Shown here: piece by piece, positions 63,671 to 64,000 of the stretch
How positions within the stretch are numbered: position 1 is the stretch's first letter
Layout of the letters: each line of letters opens with the position of its first letter
Assembly (NCBI GenBank): GCA_020636195.1
Contig: JACJYH010000002.1
Coordinates: 372,001 to 436,000 of the forward strand
Direction of reading: 5' to 3'
Length of the DNA: 64,000 nt
From: Lewinellaceae bacterium
GTDB lineage: Bacteria; Bacteroidota; Bacteroidia; Chitinophagales; Saprospiraceae
Position numbers and translations under genes: made by a program
Notes under the pieces: generated by a model
The model's input: only the letters and a program-made list of their open reading frames with translations
The model's database searches: none
Told to the model about the DNA's origin: nothing

Positions 63671-64000
63671 ATGATTATGACGCAAAAGTATAACAGTTTG
63701 AAATTATTTTCATTGACCATATCTGTCGCATTATTTATTTTTCTTTCTTGCGGAGATAATGATAATGGAATGCCCGATGTGACCATTACATTGCCTGAGA
63801 TAAGCATAAGTGACATTACCATAGAGAGAACAGCAGGAGATGAATTTGGAAGTTTTTATGTCACACTGAATAAAACACATACCGAAGATGTATCTGTACT
63901 ATATGAGTTTGTAGATGGCACAGCCCAAATAGGGAAGGATTATTTGGCAGACAGCGGTACCATCATCATTCCCGCAAATAGTTTATCAAAAAGTATAGAG
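63671..64000 (+). CDS. Calx-beta-like lipoprotein (N-terminal part; runs off window)
   Basis: 110 codons from the ATG at 63671 to the end of the window. A lipoprotein signal (MIMTQKYNSLKLF to 'IFLSCGDN', Cys about 30) is followed by a Calx-beta-type segment ('ISISDITIERTAGDEFG', 'SVLYEFVDGTAQIGKDYLAD'). In PULs such domains often sit in front of a glycosidase catalytic domain, for example GH16, which would lie beyond position 64000; that is not visible here. Confidence 0.75.
   Translation, partial: MIMTQKYNSLKLFSLTISVALFIFLSCGDNDNGMPDVTITLPEISISDITIERTAGDEFGSFYVTLNKTHTEDVSVLYEFVDGTAQIGKDYLADSGTIIIPANSLSKSIE

Noticed and set aside
1..64000. CRISPR arrays, rRNA operons, prophage
   Set aside because: No regularly spaced direct repeats, no rRNA sequence and no phage structural genes were seen.

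Overview
The window looks like a chromosomal segment of a Bacteroidota bacterium, most probably a member of the Saprospiraceae (Saprospiria). The reasons are the low GC, the many secreted proteins with type IX secretion (T9SS) C-terminal sorting tails ('PNP' start, 'GxYxxKV' end), PorP/SprF and gldC genes, a SusC/SusD pair, HYR/dockerin-rich giant proteins, and promoters of the Bacteroidota type (TTTG, about 19-22 nt, TAnnTTTG). The family assignment is inference from gene style; no rRNA is present.

Layout. 1-1963 (minus): the rod-shape genes mreB-mreC-mreD. 2440-10641: a block of secreted or lipid-anchored proteins of unknown role, four with T9SS tails. Two of these genes share a duplicated leader/promoter, and one lipoprotein gene is put out of frame by an 8-bp tandem duplication in its signal sequence. 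10904-18521: pyrD, a PorE-like OmpA protein with a PorP/SprF protein, a DUF1460 amidase-like protein, an M20 amidohydrolase and an aspartoacylase-family protein. 18620-23914: a 1764-residue T9SS cargo with P/Homo B, repeated Ig/HYR-like and dockerin-like parts. 24412-29675: lipoprotein, dnaK, acyl-CoA dehydrogenase, small T9SS protein. 30474-42357: an esterase, a seven-gene plus-strand operon (membrane protein, Gfo/Idh/MocA oxidoreductase, lipoprotein, polyprenyl sugar-phosphate transferase, Cys/Met-metabolism PLP enzyme, GldC, nitroreductase), TraB-like protein, Lrp/AsnC regulator, an outer membrane protein, tRNA-Arg(UCG), a peroxiredoxin and a metallo-hydrolase/double-rhodanese protein.

42400-50050 is the accessory part. 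It holds two tandem orphan RHS C-terminal cassettes, each a degraded RHS core, a different toxin tip, a different putative immunity gene, a terminator and a copy (one a relic) of the same HTH gene. It also holds an XRE(broken)-hicB-hicA toxin-antitoxin operon, a relic of a CHC2-type primase from a mobile element, a small membrane protein, and an AAA/DUF4143 ATPase flanked by 89-bp direct repeats. A 160-bp element with inverted ends (MITE-like) occurs three times in the window (29790, 39915, 49885), each copy exactly 160 bp.

50054-64000: two overlapping lipoprotein genes, then a large membrane-bound sensor/LuxR-type regulator divergent from a polysaccharide utilisation locus: susC, susD, two surface lipoproteins and the start of a Calx-beta-like lipoprotein that runs off the window. 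The gap between regulator and susC carries phased GTAGTAG repeats that could be the operator.

The strongest leads for a less-described system are the two tandem RHS-tip/immunity cassettes, especially the first with its unrecognised toxin tip and two-helix membrane partner; the slipped-repeat lipoprotein; and the 160-bp repeat family.
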